Of a DNA stretch of 64,000 bases, positions 24,503 to 34,111 are shown piece by piece. Each line of letters starts with the position of its first letter. The stretch's first letter is position 1. The notes under the pieces were generated by a model, which was given only the letters and a program-made list of their open reading frames with translations, did not search any database and was not told where the DNA came from. This DNA is from Oscillospiraceae bacterium (GTDB taxonomy: Bacteria; Bacillota; Clostridia; Oscillospirales; Oscillospiraceae). The stretch is from NCBI GenBank assembly GCA_902791215.1, contig CADAUZ010000001.1, positions 24,001 through 88,000 on the forward strand. Direction: 5' to 3'. Position numbers and translations under genes: made by a program.

Positions 24503-27403
24503 ATGGAAGAGAGCCTGGATCAATTTATATTGGAAAACTTTGATACTGCCCTTTCCGCGGGTCATATACAGGTCTACTACCAGCCGGTGATTCGCACGAT
24601 CTCCGGGCAGCTTTGCAGCTTTGAAGCCCTCGCCCGCTGGATCGACCCTGATCGCGGCATGCTGCCGCCCGATGCCTTTATCCCGGTACTCGAGCAGGCA
24701 AAGCGCATCCACAGACTGGACAGCTTCGTGATTGAGACAGTTTGCCGCCGCATTCGTCAGTCTGTTGAGAACAACCAGACCCCCATTCCCGTCTCCATCA
24801 ATCTCTCCCGCATGGACTTTACGCACTGCGATATTTTCTCCGTGGTGGACGAAAATGCCCGCGCCTTCCATATCCTCCATGATTTTCTGTACATTGAAAT
24901 CACCGAAAGCGTCCTGGCCGAGCAGGAGGGACAGATGCGCGACGTGGTGGAGCGCTTCCGGAAGGCGGGCTACCAGATCTGGATGGACGATTTCGGCAGC
25001 GGCTATTCCTCCCTGAACATGCTCAAGGACTACAGCTTTGACGAACTCAAGCTGGACATGCGTTTTCTCAGCTCCTTCAGCCAGCGCTCCCGGCGCATCC
25101 TTACCTCGGTGGTGCAGATGGCCAAGGAGATCGGCATGCACACCCTGGCCGAGGGCGTGGAGACCGAGGAGCAGTTTTCCTATCTGCGCAACATCGGCTG
25201 TGAAAAGGTGCAGGGCTTCTATTTCGGCAGGCCCATGCCATACGAGGCTGCGCTGGACGCGCTCCGGGAAAAGGGCATCACGGTGGAGCTGCCGCGCCAC
25301 CGCAAGTATTATGACGATATCGGCCGCGTCGACTTTCTAAGCGCCGTCCCCTTCCTTGGCCAGTCGGAGAAAAAGCGGCTTGTCACCGGGCGCCAGCTCA
25401 ACAGTATTCCCCTGGCACTGGCAGAGATCAGGCGTGACAGCTTCTCCATGCTTTTCTGCAACAGCGCCTTTGAGGAGATTGTGGGCGGGATTGATTTTCT
25501 GCCCGAGTCGCTGCGCTCCTGGCGGCCCGCCGAGAGCTCTCCCCTGTCCGCAATCCCGGCGCGGGTCTTGAGCCTGCTGGAAAACACCAGAGCCGAAGGG
25601 AGCGGGCGCATGCTCTTTGTCTCCAATGAGGAGTACTACGAGCTGAAAACCAAATGTATTGCCAAGCGCCGGGACGCTTACAGCGTGCTGCTCCAGCTCA
25701 ACAATCTGTCCCAGGCGTCCCAGGCCACGAGCACCACACGTCTGGACGAGAGCCTGCGGCAGATTTACACGCTCTTTGACCGCGTGACACTGGTCGATAT
25801 GAACAACGACAGCATCACGCCGCTGTACGTGGGGCTGACGGATTTTCTCACCGACGGCAGCGGCGGCATCCGCGAGCTTGCCCGCAATTTTGCCGAGCGC
25901 TGGATCTACCCGGAGGACCGGGAGAGCTACCTGAAACTGTGGGATTTCTCGACACTCGAGCAGCGCCTGGACGCCTCGGGCCGCAGCTCCATCTCCGGCT
26001 GCTTTCGCTGCCGCGTCAGCGACGGGCAATACAACTGGAAGCAGTTCATCGTCCTGCGCTATCAGCCGGGCATCGTGCTGGAGCTCATCCACAACGCCCA
26101 GGACGAGCTCACCCCCTTCACGCATCGCAAGGAAAAAGCGGAGGCATTGTCTGTCGAAACGCTTTGGAATAACATTCTCCGCTCGGACGTGGTGCGGCTT
26201 TTCTGGAAAGACCGCGAGCGCCGCTTCCTCGGGGTAAACCGAGGCTTTCTCGATTACTACGGCTTCGGTTCAGCCCGGGAAGTGATCGGCAAAACGGACG
26301 AGGATCTGGGCTGGCACATCCATCCGGACCTCTACATGGACGACGAGCTGCGCGTCATTCACGAGGGTGTTACCACCCACAATATGCCGGGAAGGTGCAT
26401 CTCCAACGGGGAAAACCGGGAGATCCTCGCAAACAAGACGCCGCTTTTCAATGAAGCCGGAGATATCATTGGCCTGCTCGGTTCCTTCATTGACAGGGAG
26501 CTTTTGTACATGCACGATCTGCGCGGGCAGGATACCTCCAGCCGCGACGAGATGACGGGACTTCTCAATTCCCGCGGCCTGTTCGAGCATGTGCACGCTT
26601 TTCAGGAGGAATACTATCTGCGTGGTACGGACTTCATGCGCCTGCATGTGGCCATTGATGACATTGCCACCATCAACCGGCAGTACGGCTTCGACTTCGG
26701 CGACAAGGTGATCGCGGCTCTCGGCCGTGAGCTCAAGAAAACCTTCGGCGTCAGCTCCGCTGTCGGGCGCATCAACGGCTACCAGTTCGTGGTGCTTCAC
26801 CAGATCCACGACAATAAGGAGCCCGCCGCCCTGCGCGCGTCGGTGCGGCAGATCGCGGAGAGCATCCGGGACCTTGACGGCACGCCCGTCACGCTCTATC
26901 TGTCCACCGGCTATGCCCTTTACTCCGAGTGCGAGGATCTGGACGAGATGACCCAGAACGCCGAAATGCGCCTGCTTGCCGACCACGACGACCATGCGCC
27001 GCTCGAGAGAAGGCAGTCGCATACCTCGGACTTCTTCCGGCTTTACGATAATCTCCCCATCTCCTTCGCCGTCTACAAGGTGGAGGTCAACCGGCGCAAG
27101 AAGGTCACCGACGCTGTGCTCTTCTACGCAAACCAGCTCTTCGGGCAGCGCGCCGGGGTGCCCGTCAGGGAGATGCTGGGCAAAAGCGTCCGGGAGCTCT
27201 TCCCCTTCCTCGATGCCAAATGGTACGACATGGCGGGCCGCGCCGCTCTGTACGGGGAGACCGTCGTCGACACCATGTACTTTTCGGGGACGGACAAAAC
27301 TTATTACATGACCGCAAACCAGATCATCCACTCCGGCTATTGCTCCGTGACCTATCAGGAGGTAGACAGCCTGGGCCGTCCCGTCGACCCCGACAAAATG
27401 TAA
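24503..27403 (+). CDS. EAL-domain c-di-GMP phosphodiesterase with PAS and degenerate GGDEF domains
   Basis: Cytoplasmic signalling protein of 966 aa; no membrane segment is seen. The start at 24503 follows GGAAAGGAG by 6 nt. The N-terminal EAL domain (15-250) keeps the catalytic set: EAL (41-43), Asn100, Glu134, DDFGSGYSS (162-170), Lys183, and Glu217/Glu220, so it should hydrolyse c-di-GMP. A PAS-like sensor follows (about 552-670), then a GGDEF-type domain (DEMTGLLNSRGL near 682) whose active-site loop reads GRINGYQFVV instead of RxGGDEF and is therefore probably inactive or a GTP sensor. A second PAS-like region is at 840-966. The EAL-first order is less common than GGDEF-EAL. Confidence 0.88.
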   Translation: MEESLDQFILENFDTALSAGHIQVYYQPVIRTISGQLCSFEALARWIDPDRGMLPPDAFIPVLEQAKRIHRLDSFVIETVCRRIRQSVENNQTPIPVSINLSRMDFTHCDIFSVVDENARAFHILHDFLYIEITESVLAEQEGQMRDVVERFRKAGYQIWMDDFGSGYSSLNMLKDYSFDELKLDMRFLSSFSQRSRRILTSVVQMAKEIGMHTLAEGVETEEQFSYLRNIGCEKVQGFYFGRPMPYEAALDALREKGITVELPRHRKYYDDIGRVDFLSAVPFLGQSEKKRLVTGRQLNSIPLALAEIRRDSFSMLFCNSAFEEIVGGIDFLPESLRSWRPAESSPLSAIPARVLSLLENTRAEGSGRMLFVSNEEYYELKTKCIAKRRDAYSVLLQLNNLSQASQATSTTRLDESLRQIYTLFDRVTLVDMNNDSITPLYVGLTDFLTDGSGGIRELARNFAERWIYPEDRESYLKLWDFSTLEQRLDASGRSSISGCFRCRVSDGQYNWKQFIVLRYQPGIVLELIHNAQDELTPFTHRKEKAEALSVETLWNNILRSDVVRLFWKDRERRFLGVNRGFLDYYGFGSAREVIGKTDEDLGWHIHPDLYMDDELRVIHEGVTTHNMPGRCISNGENREILANKTPLFNEAGDIIGLLGSFIDRELLYMHDLRGQDTSSRDEMTGLLNSRGLFEHVHAFQEEYYLRGTDFMRLHVAIDDIATINRQYGFDFGDKVIAALGRELKKTFGVSSAVGRINGYQFVVLHQIHDNKEPAALRASVRQIAESIRDLDGTPVTLYLSTGYALYSECEDLDEMTQNAEMRLLADHDDHAPLERRQSHTSDFFRLYDNLPISFAVYKVEVNRRKKVTDAVLFYANQLFGQRAGVPVREMLGKSVRELFPFLDAKWYDMAGRAALYGETVVDTMYFSGTDKTYYMTANQIIHSGYCSVTYQEVDSLGRPVDPDKM

Positions 27404-27405
27404 AG

Positions 27406-27900
27406 ATGAGAACCGAAATCACCCACCCCTTCCCTGCTCTTTACGATCAGCATTCCCGCATCCTGATCCTGGGCTCCTTCCCCTCGGTCAAATCCCGGGA
27501 GCAGCAGTTTTTTTACGGTCATGCGCAAAACCGCTTCTGGAAGGTCATGGCGGCTGTACTCGGCTGCAATACGCCACAGAGTATCCCGGAAAAGAAGGAG
27601 ATGCTGCTGACTCACGGCGTGGCGCTGTGGGACTCCATCGCCAGGTGTACTATTGAGGGCTCGTCCGACGCGAGTATAGCCGATGTCGTCCCGAACGATC
27701 TCACACCGATTTTCGCCTCTGCCTCCATCCGTCAGGTCTTCTGCAACGGGAAAAAATCCTGGGAGATGTATCACCGCTATTCGGAGAGCGTGAGCGGAAG
27801 GAGCGCCCTGTGTCTGCCTTCCACAAGTCCGGCCAATGCCGCCTGGTCTCTCGAGCGTCTCACACAGGCCTGGCGGGAGCAGCTTGCGCCATATCTTTGA
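27406..27900 (+). CDS. DNA-deoxyinosine (hypoxanthine-DNA) glycosylase, UDG superfamily
   Basis: Base-excision repair enzyme (164 aa) of the hypoxanthine-DNA glycosylase group (family 6 UDG). Typical blocks are ILILGSFPSVKSRE, FFYGHAQNRFWKVMAAVLG, GVALWDSIARC and the C-terminal CLPSTSPAN. The start ATG at 27406 is 2 nt after the stop of the EAL gene, so it is probably expressed from the same transcript. It would remove hypoxanthine formed by adenine deamination. Confidence 0.88.
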   Translation: MRTEITHPFPALYDQHSRILILGSFPSVKSREQQFFYGHAQNRFWKVMAAVLGCNTPQSIPEKKEMLLTHGVALWDSIARCTIEGSSDASIADVVPNDLTPIFASASIRQVFCNGKKSWEMYHRYSESVSGRSALCLPSTSPANAAWSLERLTQAWREQLAPYL

Positions 27901-27950
27901 GCGTTTTCGGAGGCGTAACGCAAAATATTGCGGAAAGTGAAAAAAAACAC

Positions 27951-27979
27951 TTGAAATGTTCCCCAGCCTGTGATATACT
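27951..27979 (+). promoter_or_regulatory. Promoter of secG
   Basis: TTGAAA (27951-27956), 17-nt spacer and TATACT (27974-27979), followed by AAAGG ahead of the ATG at 28023. Confidence 0.75.
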
Positions 27980-28022
27980 TCAAAAGCTGTTTAGTAAACA
28001 TAATTCGAAAGGATTGAAATAC

Positions 28023-28259
28023 ATGTCTGCACTTACGATCGTATTCACCATTCTTCAGGTCCTGTCCGGTTTGGCCGTCACCGTCATCGTGCTCATGCAG
28101 AGCGGCAAGAGCGCCGGTCTGTCCGGCTCCATTTCCGGCGGCGCCGAGACCTTCCTCTCCAAGGGCCAGGCCAAGACGCTGGACGCGAAGCTTGCAAAGG
28201 CCACCAAGTGGTTTGCTCTGGCTTTCGTTCTTCTGACCCTGATCCTGAATCTGATCTGA
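28023..28259 (+). CDS. secG: Preprotein translocase subunit SecG
   Basis: Small membrane subunit of the SecYEG channel (78 aa). Two hydrophobic helices (about 3-25 and 61-78) flank the conserved cytoplasmic loop VLMQSGKSAGLSGSISGG and FLSKGQAKTLD. The start at 28023 is supported by the promoter and ribosome site; a longer open frame begins inside the glycosylase gene and is a shadow. It is monocistronic, with its own promoter and a strong terminator. Confidence 0.95.
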   Translation: MSALTIVFTILQVLSGLAVTVIVLMQSGKSAGLSGSISGGAETFLSKGQAKTLDAKLAKATKWFALAFVLLTLILNLI

Positions 28260-28265
28260 TCTTCA

Positions 28266-28307
28266 GGCAATAAAAAAGACGTCCGTTCGGGCGTCTTTTT
28301 TATTGCC
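28266..28307. terminator. Bidirectional terminator after secG
   Basis: Long inverted repeat GGCAATAAAAAAGACG ... CGTCTTTTTTATTGCC with a GC-rich core (GACGTCCGTTCGGGCGTC). It serves secG on the plus strand and the ArsC/Spx-like gene ending at 28308 on the minus strand. Confidence 0.9.
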
Positions 28308-28640
28308 TTATTTCCAGTCCTTCCAAGTCTCCGGGCAGTAGCCGACGGTGGCCTGCCTGCCGTTTCGCACCACAGGGGTCCTGATAAGCTCGGGCACCTC
28401 ATAGAGCTTGTCGAGCTTTGCCTCCGTGGACGCCAGGTACTGAAACAGCGGATAATCCTGATCTGTGGTATCGACCAAGTTGTCCAGGCCGACCGCGTTT
28501 TTCACGCTGCTGATCTCGCCCCGGCTCATGCCGTATTTCAGGATGTCGATATACTGGTATTTGATCCGGCGCTCCTTGAACCAGCGCTCGGCCTTCTTGG
28601 TGTCAAAGCATTTAGACTTGCCGAATATCTGGATGTTCAT
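28308..28640 (-). CDS. ArsC/Spx-family thioredoxin-fold protein
   Basis: A 110-aa protein of the arsenate reductase-like family (NIQIFGKSKCFDTKKAERWF; YQYIDILKYGMSRGEISSV; C-terminal IRTPVVRNGRQATVGYCPET). The active site has a single Cys11 (KCFDT) rather than the CxxC redox pair of Spx, which favours an ArsC-like or YusI-type role. The start at 28640 has GGAG 7-8 nt upstream. No ars operon is adjacent. The precise substrate is unknown. Confidence 0.8.
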   Translation of the reverse strand: MNIQIFGKSKCFDTKKAERWFKERRIKYQYIDILKYGMSRGEISSVKNAVGLDNLVDTTDQDYPLFQYLASTEAKLDKLYEVPELIRTPVVRNGRQATVGYCPETWKDWK

Positions 28641-28811
28641 TGTCTCACTCCGTAATACATCGTTATTATCATCAGTATATGCGGCCGTGTCCCCGCTGTC
28701 AAATATTTCTTTTCCCCTTCCCAATCTTTATGGCGGATTTGGCTTTGTTCTTCTTTACCGCGGACGCCCTGGTATGATATACTCATCTCAGATTATGAGG
28801 GAGGTTTTTCC

Positions 28812-29228
28812 ATGAAAATCAAAAACCGTAACCTGCCCTATGACGATGTGCTTGCCATTCCCCGCGAGCCCCATCTGCTGCCGAAGAGACCGACGATGTT
28901 TTTCCGCACGCTGCTCAAAACCCTGAGCGCTCCCGAGCTTCGTACCGTGGATTTCACATACACGACAAAGGATATGGAACGGCTCGGGCCTGACGAACCC
29001 GCCCTGATCCTTATGAATCATTCCAGCTTCATTGATCTCAAAATCGCCGCGACGATCCTTTATCCGCGCCCGTTCAATATCGTGTGCACCTCGGACGGTT
29101 TTGTGGGAAAGCGCGGCCTGATGCGCAGTCTCGGCTGCATCCCCACAAAGAAATTTATCCTGGACACGACGCTTGTCCGCGACATGCGCTATGCGGCGGA
29201 GGAGCTTTTCAAGCTGCGGCGGCGGTAA
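28812..29228 (+). CDS. Truncated 1-acyl-glycerol-3-phosphate acyltransferase-like protein
   Basis: 138 aa corresponding to the N-terminal half of a PlsC-type acyltransferase. The HxxxxD catalytic motif is visible (MNHSSFIDLK) together with the CTSDGFVGKRGLMRSLGCIP block. The expected downstream part, including the substrate-binding FPE/PEGT-like motif and the C-terminal helices, is missing: the frame ends in ELFKLRRR and stop, and the next gene starts 46 nt later. A promoter with TATACT lies just upstream and GGGAGG precedes the ATG. It is probably a decayed gene, although the frame itself is intact. Confidence 0.7.
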   Translation: MKIKNRNLPYDDVLAIPREPHLLPKRPTMFFRTLLKTLSAPELRTVDFTYTTKDMERLGPDEPALILMNHSSFIDLKIAATILYPRPFNIVCTSDGFVGKRGLMRSLGCIPTKKFILDTTLVRDMRYAAEELFKLRRR

Positions 29229-29274
29229 CGAAATAAGCCTGTATAACGATAAATCAAGAATGTGGAGGTACGCT

Positions 29275-29850
29275 ATGAAAAAACCGATCCTTTATGTGAA
29301 TGCCTGTGTGAGAAAAAACTCCCGGACAAAGCTCCTGGCGGAAAAGCTGCTGTCACGTCTGGACAGCCCGTTTGAGGAGGTCCGCCTGGAGGGGATCAAT
29401 TTCCCCGTTTTCAATGAAGCCTTTAATGATACACGTGACCAGCTGATCGCACAGGGGGATTTTCAGAATTCTCTGTTTGACCTTGCGCGGCAGTTTTCCG
29501 AAGCGGAGACCATCGTGATCGCGGCTCCGTACTGGGACCTCTCCTTCCCCGCCATGCTCAAGCAGTACCTGGAACAGATCACCGTCGTGGGTCTCACCTT
29601 CAAATACTCGAAGGCGGGCGTCCCGGTCAGTCTGTGCAGGGCAAAGAGACTGTTTTACGTGACCACGGCTGGCGGCAATTACGTGCCGGACGATTACGGC
29701 TTCGGCTATGTGAAGGCGCTGGTGCAGAGCTATTACGCGATTGCGGATGTCCGGAAGATCGAGGCCGACGGTCTCGATATCGTCGGCGCCGATGTTGATG
29801 CCATCATGGCAGAGGCGGAAGAAGCACTGAATGACATGCCGCTGGATTGA
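29275..29850 (+). CDS. Flavodoxin-fold NAD(P)H oxidoreductase (AzoR-like)
   Basis: A 191-aa FMN-dependent oxidoreductase of the flavodoxin-like/azoreductase type. The N-terminal phosphate-binding segment LYVNACVRKNSRTKLLAEKL and the flavin-binding blocks VIAAPYWDLSFPAMLKQYLE and FYVTTAGGNYVPDDYGFGYV are visible. The start at 29275 follows TGGAGG. It could reduce quinones, azo or nitro compounds; the substrate is not predictable. It may share a transcript with the truncated acyltransferase upstream. Confidence 0.82.
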   Translation: MKKPILYVNACVRKNSRTKLLAEKLLSRLDSPFEEVRLEGINFPVFNEAFNDTRDQLIAQGDFQNSLFDLARQFSEAETIVIAAPYWDLSFPAMLKQYLEQITVVGLTFKYSKAGVPVSLCRAKRLFYVTTAGGNYVPDDYGFGYVKALVQSYYAIADVRKIEADGLDIVGADVDAIMAEAEEALNDMPLD

Positions 29851-29869
29851 CATCTTCATGACCTGTGTA

Positions 29870-29898
29870 TTGATTCCTGCCTGGCGATTTGGTAGAAT
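29870..29898 (+). promoter_or_regulatory. Promoter of the aldo/keto reductase gene
   Basis: TTGATT (29870-29875), 17-nt spacer and TAGAAT (29893-29898), 45 nt before the ATG at 29943. Confidence 0.6.
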
Positions 29899-29942
29899 AT
29901 AAACAAGCTTACAATCACGCTGTAGTAAGAAGGGGGTTATCC

Positions 29943-31133
29943 ATGCAGTACAGAAAGGACCGCAGCGGAAACGATCTGAGCATCCTGGGCTACGGATGCA
30001 TGCGCTTTTCCAAGAAGGGCACGGGCATCGACATCGCCAAGACCGAGACGGAGCTCATGGCCGCCTACCGCGCCGGTGTAAACTATTTTGATACGGCCTA
30101 TATCTATCCCGGCAGTGAGGCCGCCGTGGGCGAGATCTTTGAACGCAACCACATCCGCGACAAGGTCCGCATCGCCACGAAGCTGCCCCAGTACCTGATC
30201 GGAAACCGCGCCGCGCTCGACCGCTTTTTCAACGAGGAGCTCAGCCGCCTGCGCACCGATTACGTGGACTATTACCTGATGCACCATCTGACGGATGTGG
30301 CCATGTGGGAAAAGCTCAAAACCGTCGGCATTCTGGACTGGATTCGAGAGAAGAAGCGGTCCGGTGCCATCCGCAATATCGGTTTTTCTTACCACGGCAA
30401 CACGGAAAACTTTCTGAAAATCCTCAATGACTACGACTGGGACTTCTGCCAGATCCAGTATAACTATCTTGACGAGGTAGCCCAGGCGGGTCGGGACGGC
30501 CTGCACGCCGCTGCGGCGAAGGGCGTGCCCGTCATGATCATGGAGCCGCTGCGGGGCGGCAAGCTTGTCAACATGCTGCCGGAGGGCGCGAAGAAGGCCA
30601 TGCAGGAAAGCGGCCGCGACTGGAGCCCCGCCGAGTGGGGCCTTCGCTGGCTGTATAACCAGCCTGAGGTGACGGTGGTCCTCTCGGGCATGAACTCCCT
30701 GGAGATGGTGGAGGCCAACTGCCGCACGGCAAGCAAGGCGCAGGCCGGGTCACTGACGGAGGAGGACCTGGAGACTCTTGAGAAGGTCAAGCGGGCCATA
30801 CGGGAGAAGGAAAAGGTCGGGTGCACGGGCTGCCGCTACTGCATGCCGTGTCCCAAGGGGGTGGACATCCCCGGCACCTTCCGCAGCTACAACACCATGT
30901 ACGCAGAATCAAAGCTCGCCGGGCGCACCCAGTTTATCCAGACCGTGGGCCTGACGAGGGAACCGGCTTTTGCCTCCCAGTGCATACGCTGCGGCAAATG
31001 CGAGCAGCACTGCCCCCAGTCCATCCCCATCCGCGACAAGCTGCGGGAGGCGGACCGCGCCCTGCGTCCCTTCCCGTACAATGTGGCCATTCAGGCCGCC
31101 CGCGCCTTCATGTTCCGCAAAGCGAAAAAATAG
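29943..31133 (+). CDS. Aldo/keto reductase with C-terminal 2x[4Fe-4S] ferredoxin domain
   Basis: A 396-aa fusion. The TIM-barrel aldo/keto reductase domain carries the tetrad Asp50, Tyr55 (NYFDTAYIYPGSE), Lys80 (ATKLP) and His114/115 (LMHHL). The C-terminal part has two cluster-binding sets, CTGCRYCMPCPKGVDIP and CIRCGKCEQHCPQSIPI. This class is widespread in anaerobes and probably takes electrons from ferredoxin or passes them to it. The physiological carbonyl is unknown. The start at 29943 is preferred since the upstream in-frame start lies in the promoter region. Confidence 0.9.
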   Translation: MQYRKDRSGNDLSILGYGCMRFSKKGTGIDIAKTETELMAAYRAGVNYFDTAYIYPGSEAAVGEIFERNHIRDKVRIATKLPQYLIGNRAALDRFFNEELSRLRTDYVDYYLMHHLTDVAMWEKLKTVGILDWIREKKRSGAIRNIGFSYHGNTENFLKILNDYDWDFCQIQYNYLDEVAQAGRDGLHAAAAKGVPVMIMEPLRGGKLVNMLPEGAKKAMQESGRDWSPAEWGLRWLYNQPEVTVVLSGMNSLEMVEANCRTASKAQAGSLTEEDLETLEKVKRAIREKEKVGCTGCRYCMPCPKGVDIPGTFRSYNTMYAESKLAGRTQFIQTVGLTREPAFASQCIRCGKCEQHCPQSIPIRDKLREADRALRPFPYNVAIQAARAFMFRKAKK

Positions 31134-31179
31134 AGCTGATATTTTTGTATCACGATTAAAAAGCAAGGAGTATATGAAC

Positions 31180-31371
31180 ATGGCCAAGAACAGCAGATTT
31201 GAAAAGATCTATTCCCAGGGCACCATGACCGTCACCGAAATCTGGGTGGACAAGGTGACCGGCGTGAACTATGTTTTTCACCAGAACGGCTATGCCGGCG
31301 GCATGACACCGCTGCTGGGCAGGGACGGCCAGCCCGTCATCTCCCCTGTCGTGAATCCGTACAACGAGTAA
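31180..31371 (+). CDS. DUF6440-like small protein
   Basis: A 63-aa protein (FEKIYSQGTMTVTEIWVDKV; GVNYVFHQNGYAGGMTPLLG; ending VVNPYNE) of the small DUF6440 type, with no known function and no signal peptide. Two nearby ATGs exist; 31180 is chosen because GCAAGGAG is 9 nt upstream, whereas the first ATG (31174) is only 3 nt from it. It lies between the aldo/keto reductase and phosphoketolase genes, 51 nt before the latter. Confidence 0.75.
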   Translation: MAKNSRFEKIYSQGTMTVTEIWVDKVTGVNYVFHQNGYAGGMTPLLGRDGQPVISPVVNPYNE

Positions 31372-31422
31372 CCGGAGCAGGCGCCCTTCCCGGATCGAGA
31401 TTTCAGAAATGGAGGTTTCACC

Positions 31423-33789
31423 TTGTCAAAGCTTACAAAGACTCTAGCAACCGAGGCCGAGCTTCGGTCGATGGACAAATACTGGCGCGCCGCCAATTAC
31501 CTCACCGCCTGCCAGCTCTATCTGCTGGATAATCCCCTGCTTGAAAAGCCACTCACCGCAGAGCACGTCAAGAAAAAGATCGTCGGCCACTGGGGAACCT
31601 GTCCCGGTCAGAACTTCATTTATACGCATCTCAACCGCGTCATCAAGGAATTTGACCTGGACATGATCTACCTCTCCGGCCCCGGCCACGGCGGCAACGC
31701 CATGGTCGCCCAAGACTGGCTGGACGGCAGCTATCAGGAGGTCTACCCGGATATCAGCCAGGATCGTGAGGGCATGCACCGCCTCTTCAAGCGCTTCTCC
31801 TTCCCCGGCGGTATCCCGAGCCATGTGGCCCCCGAGACCCCCGGCTCCATCAATGAGGGCGGCGAGCTCGGCTACTCCCTGGCTCACGCCTTCGGCGCCG
31901 TGACGGATAACCCGGAGCTCATCGCCGCTGTCGCGGTAGGCGACGGCGAAGCCGAGACCGGACCGCTTGCCACCTCCTGGCAGCTCAACAAATTTCTCTC
32001 CGCGAAAACTGACGGCGCCGTGCTGCCCATCCTGCACTTAAACGGCTACAAGATCGCAAACCCCACCGTGCTTTCCCGCATCTCCCATGAGGAGCTGGAG
32101 AGCTTCTTCATCGGCTGCGGCTGGGAGCCGCACTTTGTTGAGGGAAGCGACCCCATGCAGATGCACCGCCTGATGGCCGATACGCTGGACGAATGTGTGG
32201 AGAAGATCCTGCAATATCAGAAAGTCGCCCGCGAGGACGGGAACAGCGAGCGCCCCCGCTGGCCAATGATCGTACTGCGCACCCCAAAGGGCTGGACTGC
32301 CCCGGCATTTGTGGACGGTGCAAAGGTCGAGGGCTACTGGCGCGCCCATCAGGTGCCGGTCGCGCCCGACTCCGAGGAGCATATCCGCCTGCTGGAAAAC
32401 TGGCTCAGAAGCTATAAACCCGAGGAACTGTTCGACGCAAACGGCGCGCCCATCGAGGAGCTGCGTGAGCTGCCGCCCAAGGGCAGGCGCCGCATGGGCG
32501 CCAATCCTCACGCAAACGGCGGCCTGCTGCTGCGCGATCTGAAAATGCCGGACTTCCGCGACTACGCGGTGGATGTCCCCTCCCCCGGCGCTGTCGAGGC
32601 CCAGGATATGTCCGAGCTCGGAAAATTTGTCCGCGACATTTTCAAGCTCAACGAGAAAGAGCGCAACTTCCGCTCCTTCTCCCCCGATGAGAATAACTCC
32701 AACCGCCTCAACTCCGTTTTCGAGGCGGCGGACCGCGTCTGGCACGGCGAAGTCCGGGACACGGACGATCACCTCGACGAGTACGGCCGCGTCATGGACT
32801 CCATGCTCTCTGAGCATGTGTGCCAGGGCATGCTGGAGGGCTATCTGCTCACCGGCCGCCACGGCTTCTTCAACTCCTATGAGGCCTTTATCCGCATCGT
32901 GGACTCCATGTTCTCCCAGCACGCCAAGTGGCTTAAGGTCTGCAACCAGCTCCCCTGGCGGCAGAAGATCGCCTCGCTCAACTATGTGCTGACCTCCCAT
33001 GTCTGGCAGCAGGACCACAACGGCTTTACTCACCAGGACCCCGGCTTCCTGGACCACATGGTCAATAAGAAGGCCGACGTGGTGCGCCTCTATCTGCCCC
33101 CGGACGCAAACTGCCTCTTAAGCTGCTTTGACCACTGCATCCGCTCGCGCAACTACATCAACTGCATCGTCGCCTCCAAGCACCCGCGGCCGCAGTGGCT
33201 GACCATGGAGCAGGCCGTCAAGCACTGCACCCAGGGCATCGGCATCTGGCAGTGGGCCTCCACAGACGAGGGACAGGAGCCGGATATCGTCATGGCCTGC
33301 TGCGGCGACACGCCGACGCTGGAAACCCTCGCCGCTGTGACCATCCTGCGCGATGCCTTCCCGGAGGTGAAGATCCGCGTCATCAACGTTGTGGACCTCA
33401 TGCGCCTGCAGGCTGACACCCAGCACCCCCACGGTCTGAGCCAGCAGGAGTATGATATGCTCTTTACCAGAGACAAGCCCATCATCTTCGCCTACCACGG
33501 CTATCCGAGCCTCATCCATGAGCTGACCTACAAGCGCTTCAACAAGAATATCCATGTGCGCGGCTACATCGAGGAGGGCACCATCACCACGCCCTTCGAT
33601 ATGCGTGTCTTAAACCGCATCGACCGTTTCAATCTGGTCATGTCGGCGGTGTACAATCTGCCGCAGCTCGGCAACCGCGGTGCCTACCTTGTCCAGCAGA
33701 TGCAGGACAAGCTTGTGGAGCACCGGCAGTATATCGCCGAATACGGTGTGGACCTGCCGGAGGTCACCGAGTGGAAGTGGAAACAATGA
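31423..33789 (+). CDS. xfp: Xylulose-5-phosphate/fructose-6-phosphate phosphoketolase
   Basis: TPP enzyme (788 aa, full length) that splits xylulose-5-P or fructose-6-P with phosphate to acetyl-phosphate plus glyceraldehyde-3-P or erythrose-4-P. Diagnostic blocks are [36 protein letters not shown], the TPP/Mg motif [18 protein letters not shown] and [17 protein letters not shown]. The start is TTG at 31423 with TGGAGG 7-8 nt upstream. It ends just before a strong terminator. It suggests a pentose/hexose bypass giving acetate or acetyl-CoA. Confidence 0.95.
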   Translation: MSKLTKTLATEAELRSMDKYWRAANYLTACQLYLLDNPLLEKPLTAEHVKKKIVGHWGTCPGQNFIYTHLNRVIKEFDLDMIYLSGPGHGGNAMVAQDWLDGSYQEVYPDISQDREGMHRLFKRFSFPGGIPSHVAPETPGSINEGGELGYSLAHAFGAVTDNPELIAAVAVGDGEAETGPLATSWQLNKFLSAKTDGAVLPILHLNGYKIANPTVLSRISHEELESFFIGCGWEPHFVEGSDPMQMHRLMADTLDECVEKILQYQKVAREDGNSERPRWPMIVLRTPKGWTAPAFVDGAKVEGYWRAHQVPVAPDSEEHIRLLENWLRSYKPEELFDANGAPIEELRELPPKGRRRMGANPHANGGLLLRDLKMPDFRDYAVDVPSPGAVEAQDMSELGKFVRDIFKLNEKERNFRSFSPDENNSNRLNSVFEAADRVWHGEVRDTDDHLDEYGRVMDSMLSEHVCQGMLEGYLLTGRHGFFNSYEAFIRIVDSMFSQHAKWLKVCNQLPWRQKIASLNYVLTSHVWQQDHNGFTHQDPGFLDHMVNKKADVVRLYLPPDANCLLSCFDHCIRSRNYINCIVASKHPRPQWLTMEQAVKHCTQGIGIWQWASTDEGQEPDIVMACCGDTPTLETLAAVTILRDAFPEVKIRVINVVDLMRLQADTQHPHGLSQQEYDMLFTRDKPIIFAYHGYPSLIHELTYKRFNKNIHVRGYIEEGTITTPFDMRVLNRIDRFNLVMSAVYNLPQLGNRGAYLVQQMQDKLVEHRQYIAEYGVDLPEVTEWKWKQ

Positions 33790-33827
33790 AGCGGCGCATC
33801 TATTGAAGTTCACTTTATTGGATCAGG

Positions 33828-33868
33828 AAACCATAACCGCCCTTCAACCGACGGTTATGGTTTTTCTT
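33828..33868 (+). terminator. Terminator after the phosphoketolase gene
   Basis: 12-bp stem AAACCATAACCG / CGGTTATGGTTT followed by TTTTCTTTT, 38 nt after the stop codon. Confidence 0.85.
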
Positions 33869-33994
33869 TTCAGATTATTCTTCTCCCCCACTTCCCATAC
33901 TGTGTTTTTCCTGTTATAATGTAGATTATTAAGAGATTCCGTTCAGCAAGAAGCTTTGTACAGAGCTGCCGATGGTAGATACGGAGGGATTGGT

Positions 33995-34045
33995 ATGAAT
34001 CAGGAAATCAGCTCCACGCGGGAGCAGCAAAAACAGAGCAGATAA
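33995..34045 (+). other. Interrupted 5' end of the HD-GYP gene (in-frame stop at codon 17)
   Basis: ATG at 33995, preceded by GGAGGG at good spacing and TATAAT at 33915-33920, opens the same reading frame as the long HD-GYP ORF. After 16 codons a TAA (34043-34045) interrupts it. The frame beyond the stop immediately encodes a membrane helix (YVVILCIAGLLINYLLAHL) continuous with the annotated protein. So the natural start appears to be here and the gene carries one nonsense codon. Confidence 0.7.
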
Positions 34046-34111
34046 TATGTTGTCATTCTTTGCATTGCGGGTCTGCTGATCAATTACCTGCTTGCACATC
34101 TGGCAACGGGG

